A DNA stretch of 35,744 nucleotides from Minisyncoccota bacterium (GCA_016649835.1 JAENWX010000003.1:1-35744), one strand, 5' to 3'. Shown: positions 13,024 to 21,733, numbered from the stretch's first letter. Notes: generated from the letters alone by a model not told the origin. Program-made: numbers and translations.

Positions 13024-13039
13024 GTCTTTTTCGAAAGAC
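13024..13039 (-). promoter_or_regulatory. Conserved 5' UTR hairpin of pilin gene 3
   Basis: Minus strand GTCTTTCGAAAAAGAC, identical to that of pilin gene 2. Confidence 0.7.
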
Positions 13040-13065
13040 TCGACTGCTTTTAATAATCTCTATAC

Positions 13066-13074
13066 ATTATATCA
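13066..13074 (-). promoter_or_regulatory. Extended -10 promoter TGATATAAT of pilin gene 3
   Basis: Exact TGATATAAT on the minus strand, leader of about 60 nt with the hairpin. Confidence 0.7.
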
Positions 13075-13122
13075 CATAATTAATTAAACAATGCAATATA
13101 TTATTGTTGCGGATATCTGCTT

Positions 13123-14331
13123 CTAGCTGATACCTCCAGCAATATCATAAATAGGCATCAAAATAGCTGCAAGCAGTATACCGACACCCAAACCTAGCAT
13201 TATAATCATAATAGGCTCGATTAAACTCACCATTGTATCGACTGCATCGTTTACTTCTCGAGTATAGAAATGCCCAAGAGTTTTTAAGATGTTTCCAATA
13301 GAACCTGTTTCCTCTCCAACACGAATCATACCAGACATAATAGTTGGGATTTCGGTATGTTTAGAAAATGCATCTGAAAGAGAGCTCCCCCCCTTCACAG
13401 CTTCTGCTACATCTTTCAAGATATTTTCATAAACCAAGTTTCCTGTGACCGCACTTGTGAGCTCTATGGCACGAACGATAGGAATACTGGATGAAAGCAT
13501 TGTATCCATGTTGTCAGAAATACGAGCTAGATATAATTTGGAATATATGTTTTTGAAAACTGGAACTGAAATTTTTAATCTATCAAAATATAACTTTCCT
13601 GCAGTGGAACGAGAGAATCGTGCTAAATAAATCATTAAAAGTACTAAACCAATAAGCAAAAAGGCTCCATAATTTATTAGAAAATCACTGAACCCCATTA
13701 TTATCTTTGTGAAGAATGGAATAGCCATTCCTGACTCTTTAATAATAACTGTAAGTTTTGGAATAATGAAAACGAACATCATTCCCATAACAATAACGAA
13801 AACTCCAATAACGAAACCCGGATATATAAGAGCGTTTTTGGTTTTAGAAGAAAGCTGGTACTGACGGTCGAGATAATCTGCTAAATAAGAAAAAGTCTGC
13901 GTGAGCTTACCTGACTCTTCCCCTGACTTGACCATGTTTACATAAAAATCTGAAAATACTTTTGGGTGTTTGGATAGGGCGACAGAAATATACACCCCGG
14001 ATTTAATATCTTCGGAAACCTCACTCAAAATATGAGATAATTCTTGGTTCTCTGTATTTTCAGAAAGAAGATTGAACGCTTTTAGAGCAGCAACTTGTGA
14101 CTCGAACAAAGTGGACATCTGTCGTGACATTATCACGATATCTTTCATGGGAACAGAACCTGTAAAGAAAGCTCTCTCAAAAATACTTTTTTTAACAACA
14201 CTTTCGTTGATACTAGAAAGAATTAAACCACGGCGCTGAATAGCTGCTATGGCTAAATCCCTGGAGCCCGTTTCAATGGAACCAGTTTTTTTCTCCCCTG
14301 TGCTAGTTATTGCTTCGTAATTAAATATCAT
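13123..14331 (-). CDS. pilC: Type IV pilus inner-membrane platform protein
   Basis: PilC/GspF sits in the membrane at the base of the pilus and transmits the action of PilB and PilT to pilin subunits. The 402 residues contain two repeats of the T2SSF domain, recognisable by MSRQMSTLFESQVAALKAF (about 65-85) and ISDNMDTMLSSSIPIVRAIELTS (about 275-300), each followed by G-E-E-S/T-G (SGEESGKL, VGEETGSI). Three to four hydrophobic helices are visible, and the C-terminal IEPIMIIMLGLGVGILLAAILMPIYDI is typical. The start is 3 bp after the pilT stop, showing translational coupling. Confidence 0.96.
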   Translation of the reverse strand: MIFNYEAITSTGEKKTGSIETGSRDLAIAAIQRRGLILSSINESVVKKSIFERAFFTGSVPMKDIVIMSRQMSTLFESQVAALKAFNLLSENTENQELSHILSEVSEDIKSGVYISVALSKHPKVFSDFYVNMVKSGEESGKLTQTFSYLADYLDRQYQLSSKTKNALIYPGFVIGVFVIVMGMMFVFIIPKLTVIIKESGMAIPFFTKIIMGFSDFLINYGAFLLIGLVLLMIYLARFSRSTAGKLYFDRLKISVPVFKNIYSKLYLARISDNMDTMLSSSIPIVRAIELTSAVTGNLVYENILKDVAEAVKGGSSLSDAFSKHTEIPTIMSGMIRVGEETGSIGNILKTLGHFYTREVNDAVDTMVSLIEPIMIIMLGLGVGILLAAILMPIYDIAGGIS

Positions 14332-14334
14332 ATA

Positions 14335-15396
14335 TTAAAACATTTGCTCTAAGGCCTTAGGGTTAATAGAATATTCATAAGCTATATCTAAGCTTATTTC
14401 ACCTCGTTGTACTAAGTCGATAAGACTTCTGTTCATGTCTATCATGCCTTCATGGGAAGAAGTTTCAATAACGGTATCAATCTCGTGGGTTCTTTTTTCG
14501 CGAATAAGATTGGCAACGGCTTTGTTGTTTATGAGAAGCTCATATGCTGGAATACGTCCACCAGAAATTCGAGGAATCAGACGCTGTGAAAATATACCTA
14601 GCAAACTAGAAGCCAATTGTAATCTGATTTGGCCTTGCTGTGATGCTGAGAATGAGTCAATAATACGGTCGATAGTTTGTGAAGCATTATTTGTATGAAG
14701 TGTTGATAAAACCAAGTGCCCTGTCTCTGCGGCAGTAACTGCAGCTGAAATAGTATCTGCATCACGCATTTCTCCAATAAGAAGAACGTTTGCATCTTCA
14801 CGAAAAGCGGCTTTTAATGCTCCAACGAAATCTTCAGTATCTACTCCTATTTCTCTTTGGTCAATAATAGACCTTTCTGGTTGGTATATAAATTCGATAG
14901 GGTCTTCTATGGTAATAATATGAGCTGCTGTTTCAGCATTTATCATATTTATCATAGTAGATAATGTTGTGGACTTACCTTGCCCCACTGGACCTACAAC
15001 CAAGAAAAATCCTTGTTTTTTTCTAGAAAAATCTTTAAGAATTAAAGGAAGGTTTAGCTCTTCAAAAGATTTAGGTTTTGGAACTAGACGAATAGCGATA
15101 CATATCATACCGCGTTGGAAAAATGCATTTCCGCGTAGTTGAACCTTGCCGTCGTTTAGATTTGCGGAAAAGTCGGAACTTTTTGTTTCTACAAATTTCT
15201 TGTATCTCTCGGGATTAATAAATGTACCTAAAATACCTAGCATGTCTGCATCGGTCATGACATTACTGTTTACAAGAAAAACAAGCTGTCCGTTTATTCT
15301 AATGGCGGGCTTGCGACCAACACCCAAGTGAAGGTCTGAACCATCTTGGTCTATTAGATTTTGTATTAAACCATGAACGAAATTTTTGTAATCCAT
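14335..15396 (-). CDS. pilT: Pilus retraction ATPase
   Basis: PilT is the hexameric ATPase that depolymerises pili. The N-terminal PAS-like domain begins with the family motif DGSDLHLGVGRKPAIRINGQL. The ATPase core has Walker A GPVGQGKSTT (about 133-142, with V and Q where T and S are usual), the Asp box TIEDPIEF, Walker B VLLIGEMRDADT and the His box HLVLSTLHTN. The AIRLVP motif characteristic of PilT-type ATPases is present as IAIRLVP. The length is normal. It lies between the response regulator (6-bp gap) and pilC. Confidence 0.95.
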   Translation of the reverse strand: MDYKNFVHGLIQNLIDQDGSDLHLGVGRKPAIRINGQLVFLVNSNVMTDADMLGILGTFINPERYKKFVETKSSDFSANLNDGKVQLRGNAFFQRGMICIAIRLVPKPKSFEELNLPLILKDFSRKKQGFFLVVGPVGQGKSTTLSTMINMINAETAAHIITIEDPIEFIYQPERSIIDQREIGVDTEDFVGALKAAFREDANVLLIGEMRDADTISAAVTAAETGHLVLSTLHTNNASQTIDRIIDSFSASQQGQIRLQLASSLLGIFSQRLIPRISGGRIPAYELLINNKAVANLIREKRTHEIDTVIETSSHEGMIDMNRSLIDLVQRGEISLDIAYEYSINPKALEQMF

Positions 15397-15402
15397 AAAA
15401 TA

Positions 15403-15801
15403 TTATTGTTGTTTATTTGAATCATTAATTATTTTAACTACTTTTTCTATAACTTCACTTGGTATGCAAGAGGCCTTTATAATATAACCCGCTGCTCCTA
15501 GTGCATTTGCGCGAGTAACATCTGATGGCTGACCTCTATTTGAAAGAAATATTGTTTTTGCTTTTGGTGCTAAATTTTCTTCTTTTATTTTCTCATATAA
15601 TTCAAACCCATCCATTTCGGGCATCATTATATCTAAGAGAATAATATCAGGAGAAAGCCCACCACGTAATTTTTCTAATGCTAAAGCTGAACCCAGAGAA
15701 GTAGAAACATCAAAATTTGATTTGATAAATTTTAATGCATACATATCAAGAAGGAAACTATCGTCGTCCACAATTAAAATGTTTTTCATTTCTGCTTCCA
15801 T
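15403..15801 (-). CDS. Single-domain response regulator (REC)
   Basis: CheY-like receiver with no output domain: acidic pair in LIVDDDSF, phospho-acceptor Asp in ILLDIMMPEMDGFEL, conserved Ser in TIFLSNRG, and Lys in YIIKAS. It probably relays a sensor kinase signal to pilus dynamics, since it is sandwiched between pilB and pilT; no kinase gene is in the window. The ORF track extends the start by 68 codons into the 83-bp repeat array, which is clearly non-coding. I place the start at MEAEMKN (15801), 7 nt after a TGTTATAAT box; the internal MKNILIV start (15789) is possible. It appears to have its own promoter within the pil cluster. Confidence 0.9.
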   Translation of the reverse strand: MEAEMKNILIVDDDSFLLDMYALKFIKSNFDVSTSLGSALALEKLRGGLSPDIILLDIMMPEMDGFELYEKIKEENLAPKAKTIFLSNRGQPSDVTRANALGAAGYIIKASCIPSEVIEKVVKIINDSNKQQ

Positions 15802-15808
15802 ATGTTTT

Positions 15809-15817
15809 ATTATAACA
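15809..15817 (-). promoter_or_regulatory. Extended -10 promoter TGTTATAAT of the response regulator
   Basis: Located at the edge of the repeat array and 7 nt from the ATG at 15801, giving a leaderless or nearly leaderless mRNA. Confidence 0.65.
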
Positions 15818-16143
15818 ATAAGTGAGGAGCATATGCAAATAAAGTAATCTTTGATTTGCATAATGTCCGAACGCCGTTGTTCTATCGTAATCGATATAAC
15901 AACAAACGAGGAGCGTATGCAAATAAATACCAATTTATTTGCATCACGTCCGAGAGCCGTTGTTCTATCGTAATCGATATAACAATAAGTGAGGAGCATA
16001 AGCAAATGAATACCAATTTATTTGCTTAATGTCCGAACGCCATTGTTCTATAGTAATCTATATAACAACAAGTGAGGAGCATATGCAAATGAATTAATAT
16101 TTATTTGCATAATGTCCGAACGCCGTTGTTCTATCGTAATCGA
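15811..16143. repeat. Array of four 83-84 bp hairpin repeats between pilB and the response regulator
   Basis: Units at 15811-15894, 15895-15977, 15978-16060 and 16061-16143. Each contains AACAAY, GTGAGGAGC or a variant, an inner stem such as ATGCAAAT/ATTTGCAT with variable loop, ATGTCCGAACGCC, RTTGTT, and a small hairpin ATCG-TAAT-CGAT. Differences between units are compensatory: unit 3 has ATAG/CTAT in place of ATCG/CGAT and AAGC/GCTT in place of ATGC/GCAT; unit 2 has CGT/ACG in place of CAT/ATG. This points to selection on, or copying of, base-paired structure. It has no coding function and no CRISPR-like spacers. Confidence 0.92.
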
Positions 16144-16180
16144 TATAATACAAATATAAATGTTTTGCTACGTATTAAAA

Positions 16181-17920
16181 CTATGTGTTATAAACTTCCT
16201 GTATTGGTATAAATCCTTTCGTGCTTTTCATTATGGCATCTTCGCGTAGAGTAAGCATTCCCTTTTGACGTGCCGAATTATAAATTACACTTTCTTCTGG
16301 ATTTTTAAGAATGATGCTTTGCATCTCCTTGTCTATTTTAAACATTTCAAAAAGAGCGATACGTCCACTAAGACCACTAGCACTTTCTGGAGAAGCTACA
16401 GCTTCAAAAATAGAATTGCCTAAATTTAATTTAGACCTATATACTTCTGGCAGGTCGGCAAATTGTTTGTCGAACATTTTTTGAGTTGATTCATCTATTG
16501 GAATTTCATGTTTTGAATTTGGATGAATTCTACGAGCCAAACGCTGAGCCATGCAAAGAATAAGAGTAGGGGCAATAAGATATGGGTCTATTCCCATATC
16601 TATAAGACGAGGAATAGCACCTATTGCGTTATTGGTGTGAAGAGTGGATAAAACTAAGTGACCAGTAAGAGCCGCCTGAATAGCTAGCTCTGCTGTTTCT
16701 TTATCGCGGATTTCTCCAACAAGAATAATATCTGGATCCTGACGAAGAATTGAACGCAGTCCAGAAGCGAATGTATAACCGATTTCAGGCATAACTTGTG
16801 ACTGATTAACTCCATCAATCTTGTATTCAACAGGGTCTTCTAGGGAAACAATATTTCTATCTTCTTTATTTAGTTCACCAAGCATAGAATATAGAGAAGT
16901 CGTCTTACCAGAACCCGTAGGACCTGTCATCAATATTAAACCATACGGTCTAGCTAATGCTTCACGAATAAGAACTAAATTTTCCTCTGATAAACCAATA
17001 TCATCAATTTTATGAATACCTCTTTGTGAGTCAAGAATACGCATCACAACCTTTTCTCCGAAATATGCGGGCATGGTAGATACACGAAAATCAATTTTAC
17101 GATTATCTATTTTAGCAGAAAATCCACCGTCTTGAGGTTTTCGTTTTTCGTCTAATCTAAGTTTTGAAAGAATTTTTATACGGGCTACCACTCCATTGAA
17201 TACATTTATAGGTAAGAAAAGTGAGGTATGAAGAATACCATCCACACGAAAACGAACTTTTACTTTATCTCCTGTGTTTTCAATGTGTATATCGGAAGCA
17301 AGTCCTTCCGTGGCACTACGCAATATAACCGCAACAATTTTAATAATCGGAGCATCTTCAACTATTTTTTCTTCTTCTCCTGGTTTTAGGTTATCTGATG
17401 TTTTGGCACTTGATTCAATAGTCACACCTGCGTCTGTTGCGCCTGCGATTTCTGTATCAAGTTCGTTTAAAGCTTGGTCAACTTCTTGAGTAGTATCCCC
17501 TTCATATCTTTCCATTAATTTATTAAAAACAGAAATTGAAATCAAATATAATTTGAAGGGCTTGTTTAGCTTGGATGTAATAAAAGTTAATGCATCTACT
17601 GCTTGAATATTTTCTGGGTCAACTATTCCAACTTCTAAAAAAGAATCTGTTAAGTCGATAGGCACAAAGTGGTATATTTTAGCCGCTCCGATTGGGATAA
17701 GTTGAAGAACTGAAACTGGTACACTTTTTGGATCAACATTTTTAACTGGAACACCAAAAATTTCACCTTTTATTTCAAGGATTTTTTCTTCATCAATATT
17801 AAAGTCGAGCAGCGCTTCATCAATGTTACCGTTGTATTTCTCTTCGGCAATTTTAGTAACTTCAGGCAGCTGGCTCTCTTTAAGAAGACCACGTTTTATA
17901 AGCTCTTCTGTAAGTACCAT
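16181..17920 (-). CDS. pilB: Pilus extension ATPase
   Basis: PilB/GspE powers pilus polymerisation. The N-terminal MshEN-type domain (about 1-150) is followed by an IKIVAVILRSATEGLASDIHIE segment and the RecA-like core: Walker A GPTGSGKTTS (about 333), Asp box SLEDPVEYKIDGVNQ, Walker B IILVGEIRDKETAE and His box HLVLSTLHTN. The tetra-Cys zinc motif common near the end of PilB/GspE is missing: the region after ARRIHPN has no Cys, so the metal site has been lost. The length, 579, is normal. It starts 4 bp after the PilP-like gene and is followed by the repeat array. Confidence 0.95.
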   Translation of the reverse strand: MVLTEELIKRGLLKESQLPEVTKIAEEKYNGNIDEALLDFNIDEEKILEIKGEIFGVPVKNVDPKSVPVSVLQLIPIGAAKIYHFVPIDLTDSFLEVGIVDPENIQAVDALTFITSKLNKPFKLYLISISVFNKLMERYEGDTTQEVDQALNELDTEIAGATDAGVTIESSAKTSDNLKPGEEEKIVEDAPIIKIVAVILRSATEGLASDIHIENTGDKVKVRFRVDGILHTSLFLPINVFNGVVARIKILSKLRLDEKRKPQDGGFSAKIDNRKIDFRVSTMPAYFGEKVVMRILDSQRGIHKIDDIGLSEENLVLIREALARPYGLILMTGPTGSGKTTSLYSMLGELNKEDRNIVSLEDPVEYKIDGVNQSQVMPEIGYTFASGLRSILRQDPDIILVGEIRDKETAELAIQAALTGHLVLSTLHTNNAIGAIPRLIDMGIDPYLIAPTLILCMAQRLARRIHPNSKHEIPIDESTQKMFDKQFADLPEVYRSKLNLGNSIFEAVASPESASGLSGRIALFEMFKIDKEMQSIILKNPEESVIYNSARQKGMLTLREDAIMKSTKGFIPIQEVYNT

Positions 17921-17924
17921 TTAT

Positions 17925-18578
17925 TTAGTTTGTAGTAAATGAAATTACATCACCACAATTAGCTAGATTGTTAATTTTTGCACACGCCTTAAAAAAGTAG
18001 GTTGTCTTGGGAGTTAAACCTATTATATTATTCATAAAAGTGCCAACAAGTGACTGCTTAGATGTAACAATTTGAGTTAGACCTTGTACTGTTGCGCCAT
18101 ATTGAAAATAAGTATCTGTGACTACTCCGTTTGAATTAACTATTCCATTCAAAACCGCAGACTTATCTGTGATATCAGAGGGTTCTTCTGTTATTACAAC
18201 TGGAGCAGTACTTTCCATACTAACTGTTGTTGCAGAAATTGGAGCAAAAGGATTTATTCTTCCTGGCTTAACTGGCTCTATTCTTACACTATTATTTTTA
18301 AGTGAATTAAATCCACTTGACTCAAAAATAGAAGTGTCCATTGTTATGTTTTTTAGAGAAACTAGAGTTGTTAGAAAAGCAATATCAGAACTTATATCAT
18401 CTCCTAATGTAGGAATAGTGCTTGGTGAATCTGAAGGAATATTTGAAACTAAAGCCGCACCAAAAGCTACGGGAACTATTTCTCCTGAATTTAAACTATT
18501 TGAAGAATACAAATATACTCCCCCAACTAAAAGAAAGACTGTAGATACTATTAAGAATTTGTTATATTTATTTTTCAT
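17925..18578 (-). CDS. PilP-like pilus lipid-side protein with fibronectin-type C-terminal domain
   Basis: One N-terminal membrane helix (KFLIVSTVFLLVGGVYLYS, about 7-26) anchors an outside domain. The motif KPGRINPFAPI (about 104-114) resembles the R-x-N-P-F segment found in PilP-like partners of PilN/PilO. The C-terminal 90 residues (EEPSDITDKSAVLNGIVNSNG ... FQYGATV ... GLTPKTTYFFKACAKI) read like an Fn3-type beta sandwich with the Y-x-F-x-A-x-A motif. Gene order and spacing (1 bp from pilO, 4 bp from pilB) support the PilP slot. No secretin exists here for it to contact, so its role may be cell-wall anchoring. Confidence 0.78.
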   Translation of the reverse strand: MKNKYNKFLIVSTVFLLVGGVYLYSSNSLNSGEIVPVAFGAALVSNIPSDSPSTIPTLGDDISSDIAFLTTLVSLKNITMDTSIFESSGFNSLKNNSVRIEPVKPGRINPFAPISATTVSMESTAPVVITEEPSDITDKSAVLNGIVNSNGVVTDTYFQYGATVQGLTQIVTSKQSLVGTFMNNIIGLTPKTTYFFKACAKINNLANCGDVISFTTN

Positions 18579-18579
18579 A

Positions 18580-19170
18580 TTATTTTAGCCAATAAATTTC
18601 TATTTTTAATGTGTAACTATAAATATTTGGGTTGGTGGTTTCTCCTGCCCCTGCAGAAGGAACCAAAAATGAAATTGATTTAACATCTACTAAGCGTAAG
18701 TTAAGTTCTAAATCTTTTAGGAAATCTACAAAGTCATCGTATCTGCCTTCTATAACGAATTCCATTGGGAAAACTCCATATGGCAAATAATCCTTTGGGT
18801 CCTTTTCTGCAACCACTACATTGTCTTTATTTACTATTCCTTCTTCCAAACTTTTAGTCTCAAACTTTATATCTTTTATAGGCATTCCATGTAGACTTGC
18901 AATCTTTTCTATTTCAAGAATTAGCTGAATATTACCAATAGTTGTAGGTAAAAAATGTTCCAAATTGGCCTTATCTTCATTTTTTACATTTTTATATATT
19001 TCTATTAAGTCATCCCTGGTCTTTTGTAATTCTGTTGAGTTACTAAGAGCAGTATTGTATGTATTTACTTCAGTATTTAACCGTCTTATATCTCCATACA
19101 TAGGATCTGTAAAAACAAAGAATAATGCTATCGAGATAATTATAAACGAAATTGAAAATATTAATCTCAT
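18580..19170 (-). CDS. pilO: PilO-like pilus assembly protein
   Basis: The N-terminal helix (LIFSISFIIISIALFFVFTDP) is followed by a coiled coil (DIRRLNTEVNTYNTALSNSTELQKTRDDL) and a ferredoxin-like domain (YGVFPMEFVIEGRYDDFVDFLKDLELNLRLVDVKSI). This is the layout of PilO, which pairs with PilN in the alignment complex. The F-x-I-x-G-x-Y-x-x-F-x-x-F-L motif is well kept. It sits 4 bp after pilN and 1 bp before the PilP-like gene. Confidence 0.88.
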   Translation of the reverse strand: MRLIFSISFIIISIALFFVFTDPMYGDIRRLNTEVNTYNTALSNSTELQKTRDDLIEIYKNVKNEDKANLEHFLPTTIGNIQLILEIEKIASLHGMPIKDIKFETKSLEEGIVNKDNVVVAEKDPKDYLPYGVFPMEFVIEGRYDDFVDFLKDLELNLRLVDVKSISFLVPSAGAGETTNPNIYSYTLKIEIYWLK

Positions 19171-19174
19171 AAAA

Positions 19175-19831
19175 TTATTGTGTTCTATTATCTAAACCTA
19201 ATGATAATGGATTGGCAGAAGTGTCATTTAAACTCTGGATATTGGTTGGCAAAATATTATTTTTATAAGAAAGAAGACTTGGGTCAACTGTAAATTTAAG
19301 ACTGAAACTAATGTTGTTACTTTTATCTTTTGTTAAATTATAAAATAAAATATTTTTAAATGAACTACCTTTTGGAGTATTAAAAGCATCTGACTGAAGA
19401 ACTATGGATTTGTAATCAAGGGCTATACCTTCTATGATCACTGCAAACCCATCGGCACCTGTCTGCTGGCTAAAATTGGTATATTGAACAGATGGAATTG
19501 TTATCTCCCCTAATAAAGCAAACATCGGAGACATAATGATATGTTTATTTAAAACTTGTTTTGATATTTCAATTCTTTTGTCAAATAAACCCAACTCGTC
19601 TATAGTATCTTTTTCAAAACTATCACGGGCTACCAACAAAGAAGCAGACAGTGACTCTCTTTGTTTTGTTAAATAAGATTTATATAAAAATAATCCAACG
19701 GGAGCTATTATGGAAACTACTAATAAAAAAGTAGCTATTATTGAAAAAAGACTCTTTGGCTCCTTGCTAGTAGAAACAGAAGACGTTATTGGCTTCTTTG
19801 GTATAAATGATGTTTGAAATTGATTTTCCAT
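19175..19831 (-). CDS. pilN: PilN-like pilus assembly protein
   Basis: A cytoplasmic N-terminal tail (MENQFQTSFIPKKPI) is where PilN family members contact PilM. A membrane helix (LFSIIATFLLVVSIIAPVGLFLYKSYL, about 28-54) and coiled-coil plus alpha/beta outer domain follow. Residues about 105-160 (PMFALLGEITIPSVQYTNFSQ ... VIIEGIALDYKSIVLQSDAF) match the PilN core strand-helix pattern. The tail motif differs from the classic NLLP sequence, so the name relies on position between pilM and pilO and on architecture. Confidence 0.83.
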   Translation of the reverse strand: MENQFQTSFIPKKPITSSVSTSKEPKSLFSIIATFLLVVSIIAPVGLFLYKSYLTKQRESLSASLLVARDSFEKDTIDELGLFDKRIEISKQVLNKHIIMSPMFALLGEITIPSVQYTNFSQQTGADGFAVIIEGIALDYKSIVLQSDAFNTPKGSSFKNILFYNLTKDKSNNISFSLKFTVDPSLLSYKNNILPTNIQSLNDTSANPLSLGLDNRTQ

Positions 19832-19842
19832 AATATATTTAT

Positions 19843-20979
19843 TTATGATAATTGACGTAGAGCTAAACCAACTGCTACGGAAAACTCGGGTCCACTAACT
19901 TCTAATATTGGTCCGAGAAAAGCTGGTGCTTCTGTTTTGGAAAAAGGATTGCCATAGATAACTTCTATTTTAAAATTTTCTTTAGCACCTTCGAGTAACC
20001 CTTGCAACAGAGAACCTCCTCCGACTAAAATAATTTTACTAATGTTTTTATTATACTTCTTCTCGTACGCAAGCACAACACTGCTGATATCTGAAAAGAT
20101 ATAATCTATGGATAAACTTATTATACTGGCTACTTTTGAATCAATTTTGGCATCTAGTCCAACTGATCTTTTTAATTTCTCTGCTTCTTCAAATGTTATA
20201 GCCATGGACTGTGCAATATTTTTGGTGATATCTTGAGAGCCACGATTTACTACGTGGAACACGCGAACTATTCCCGCTTCTACTATAGACACTTTGGTTT
20301 TAGAAGCCCCGAAGTCTATCAATAAAACTGGAGCCAAGTCGTGGTTGAAAGAAGAACGAATATTACTAAAGATTTCCATTTCAAAAGAATCGGAATGTAA
20401 ATTTGTCTTTTTTAAAATATCTCGATATTTAGATAAGGTGTCATTGTGAATAGCAACAACTAAAACTTCTATGTTTGATTTTACTATACTTTCATTTTCT
20501 GTATCAGTTTCAAATGACTCCGCTTCTTGAGGAATTACAAACCAATCGAGAGCAACTTCTGAAATAGGAACTGGAATATATTTGCGGGCTTCAATAGGAA
20601 TAATTTTTGATAACTGACTTTCGGAGATTTTACCAGGCAAAGAGAGAGTGAAAATCAAACTGGACAATGAAGGGATGGCTATCACCGCACTGTTGGTGGT
20701 TACGTTTGATTCTTTTATAACATCGAGCAGTGCGCGAGCAATGTCTTCTGTTTGTAAATTTGTTACTGCTCCAATATCTGTCTTGCCGTATGGACCAAGA
20801 GAAAGAACGCCGTATGTTTGTAATACAGCTTTACCTCCCTTCTTTTTCAACTGAACAACTTTTATAGAGGAAGACCCAATATCTATACCAAGTGCATCGT
20901 CTTTAAATTTATTTGAGGCAAAAACACTTGATAGACTGGTAAGCCCCTCAGAAAATATTTTTTTTAATGAATTATCCAT
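19843..20979 (-). CDS. pilM: Actin-like pilus assembly ATPase
   Basis: PilM is a cytoplasmic actin-fold protein that binds the PilN tail. The 378 residues show the phosphate-1 motif LGIDIGSSSIKVVQL (about 29-43), phosphate-2 LLIDFGASKTKVSIVE (about 226-241), adenosine motif ISKIILVGGGSLLQGL and the family segment LPGKISESQLSKIIPIEARKYIPVPISEVALDW. It is the first gene of the leftward pil operon, divergent from comF across 45 bp holding a TGATATAAT box. No damage seen. Confidence 0.95.
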   Translation of the reverse strand: MDNSLKKIFSEGLTSLSSVFASNKFKDDALGIDIGSSSIKVVQLKKKGGKAVLQTYGVLSLGPYGKTDIGAVTNLQTEDIARALLDVIKESNVTTNSAVIAIPSLSSLIFTLSLPGKISESQLSKIIPIEARKYIPVPISEVALDWFVIPQEAESFETDTENESIVKSNIEVLVVAIHNDTLSKYRDILKKTNLHSDSFEMEIFSNIRSSFNHDLAPVLLIDFGASKTKVSIVEAGIVRVFHVVNRGSQDITKNIAQSMAITFEEAEKLKRSVGLDAKIDSKVASIISLSIDYIFSDISSVVLAYEKKYNKNISKIILVGGGSLLQGLLEGAKENFKIEVIYGNPFSKTEAPAFLGPILEVSGPEFSVAVGLALRQLS

Positions 20980-20994
20980 GTTTAATCAGTATTT

Positions 20995-21003
20995 ATTATA
21001 TCA
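20995..21003 (-). promoter_or_regulatory. Extended -10 promoter TGATATAAT of the pilMNOPB operon
   Basis: In the 45-bp divergent interval between pilM and comF, 15 nt upstream of the pilM ATG. A TAAAAT box on the plus strand 7 nt before the comF ATG could drive comF. Confidence 0.6.
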
Positions 21004-21024
21004 TATCTAGTGTAAAATAAGAAA

Positions 21025-21696
21025 ATGAAATTAAGTATAGATTTCAATCAAATAAAGAATTTTTTATTGGGATTATTTTTCCCCATAAAATGCGTTGGGT
21101 GCCAAGCAGAAAATGAAATACTATGCGCTAATTGTATCAAAAAAATAGGATTAAGTGAACAAAAAATTGACGGAGATATTTTTGCAGTATTTAGCTATCA
21201 AGATGAAATAATAAAAAAAGCTATATGGGAGTTGAAATATCACCAAAAACGTTATATAGGTGACAAGCTGGGTAAATTATTATATGAATATTTAATTGAA
21301 GAAATTTCTGATATTAAAATGGATGTATCAGGCAGGTCTATATATGTCATCCCTACCCCTATCTCAAATAAAAAAATGAGGACTCGAGGTTACAACCAAT
21401 CTTTGGCTATTGTGAAGGGTTTTTGTAGTACAGAAGGAAAAGAAGTTTTTGAAATAAAAAATAAAATAATTAATAAAAAAGTGGATAACATTCCTCAGGC
21501 AAAAATTACAAACAAAAAAAGAAGATTGGAAAATGTGCGAGGGGTTTTTGAAATAAAAAATAAAGAGAGTGTTAAAGGCCGAACTATCATTGTCGTAGAC
21601 GACGTCACAACTACCGGTGGAACGCTAACAGGAATAATGAAAATTCTTAAAAAAGCGGGAGCTAAAAAAGTTTATGGATTTGCAGTGGCGCATTAA
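21025..21696 (+). CDS. comF: ComF family phosphoribosyltransferase-like competence protein
   Basis: The N-terminal zinc ribbon has Cys pairs CVGC and CANC (about residues 21-36) and is followed by YQDEIIKKAIWELKYHQKR, a hallmark of ComF. The central IYVIPTPISNKKMRTRGYNQSLAI matches the family PVP...R-x-R-G-F-N-Q motif, and IIVVDDVTTTGGTL is the PRPP-binding loop. ComF proteins are needed for natural transformation, probably acting with ComFA on incoming single-stranded DNA, though the reaction is unsettled. The position next to the T4P operon supports DNA uptake. Start ATG 21025 lies close to a TAAAAT box. Confidence 0.93.
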   Translation: MKLSIDFNQIKNFLLGLFFPIKCVGCQAENEILCANCIKKIGLSEQKIDGDIFAVFSYQDEIIKKAIWELKYHQKRYIGDKLGKLLYEYLIEEISDIKMDVSGRSIYVIPTPISNKKMRTRGYNQSLAIVKGFCSTEGKEVFEIKNKIINKKVDNIPQAKITNKKRRLENVRGVFEIKNKESVKGRTIIVVDDVTTTGGTLTGIMKILKKAGAKKVYGFAVAH

Positions 21697-21733
21697 CCTC
21701 CGTCTATTTATAAAGATTAGATAAGTAAATTTT

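Noticed and set aside
15802-16005. 68-codon N-terminal extension of the response regulator in the ORF track
   Set aside because: It is a translation of the 83-bp hairpin repeats; the receiver domain starts at MKNILIVDDD and a -10 box precedes the ATG at 15801.
15811-16143. CRISPR array
   Set aside because: The whole 83-bp unit is repeated, including what would be spacers, and there is no cas1 or effector gene; the Cas2-like gene is 10 kb away and looks like PaaX.
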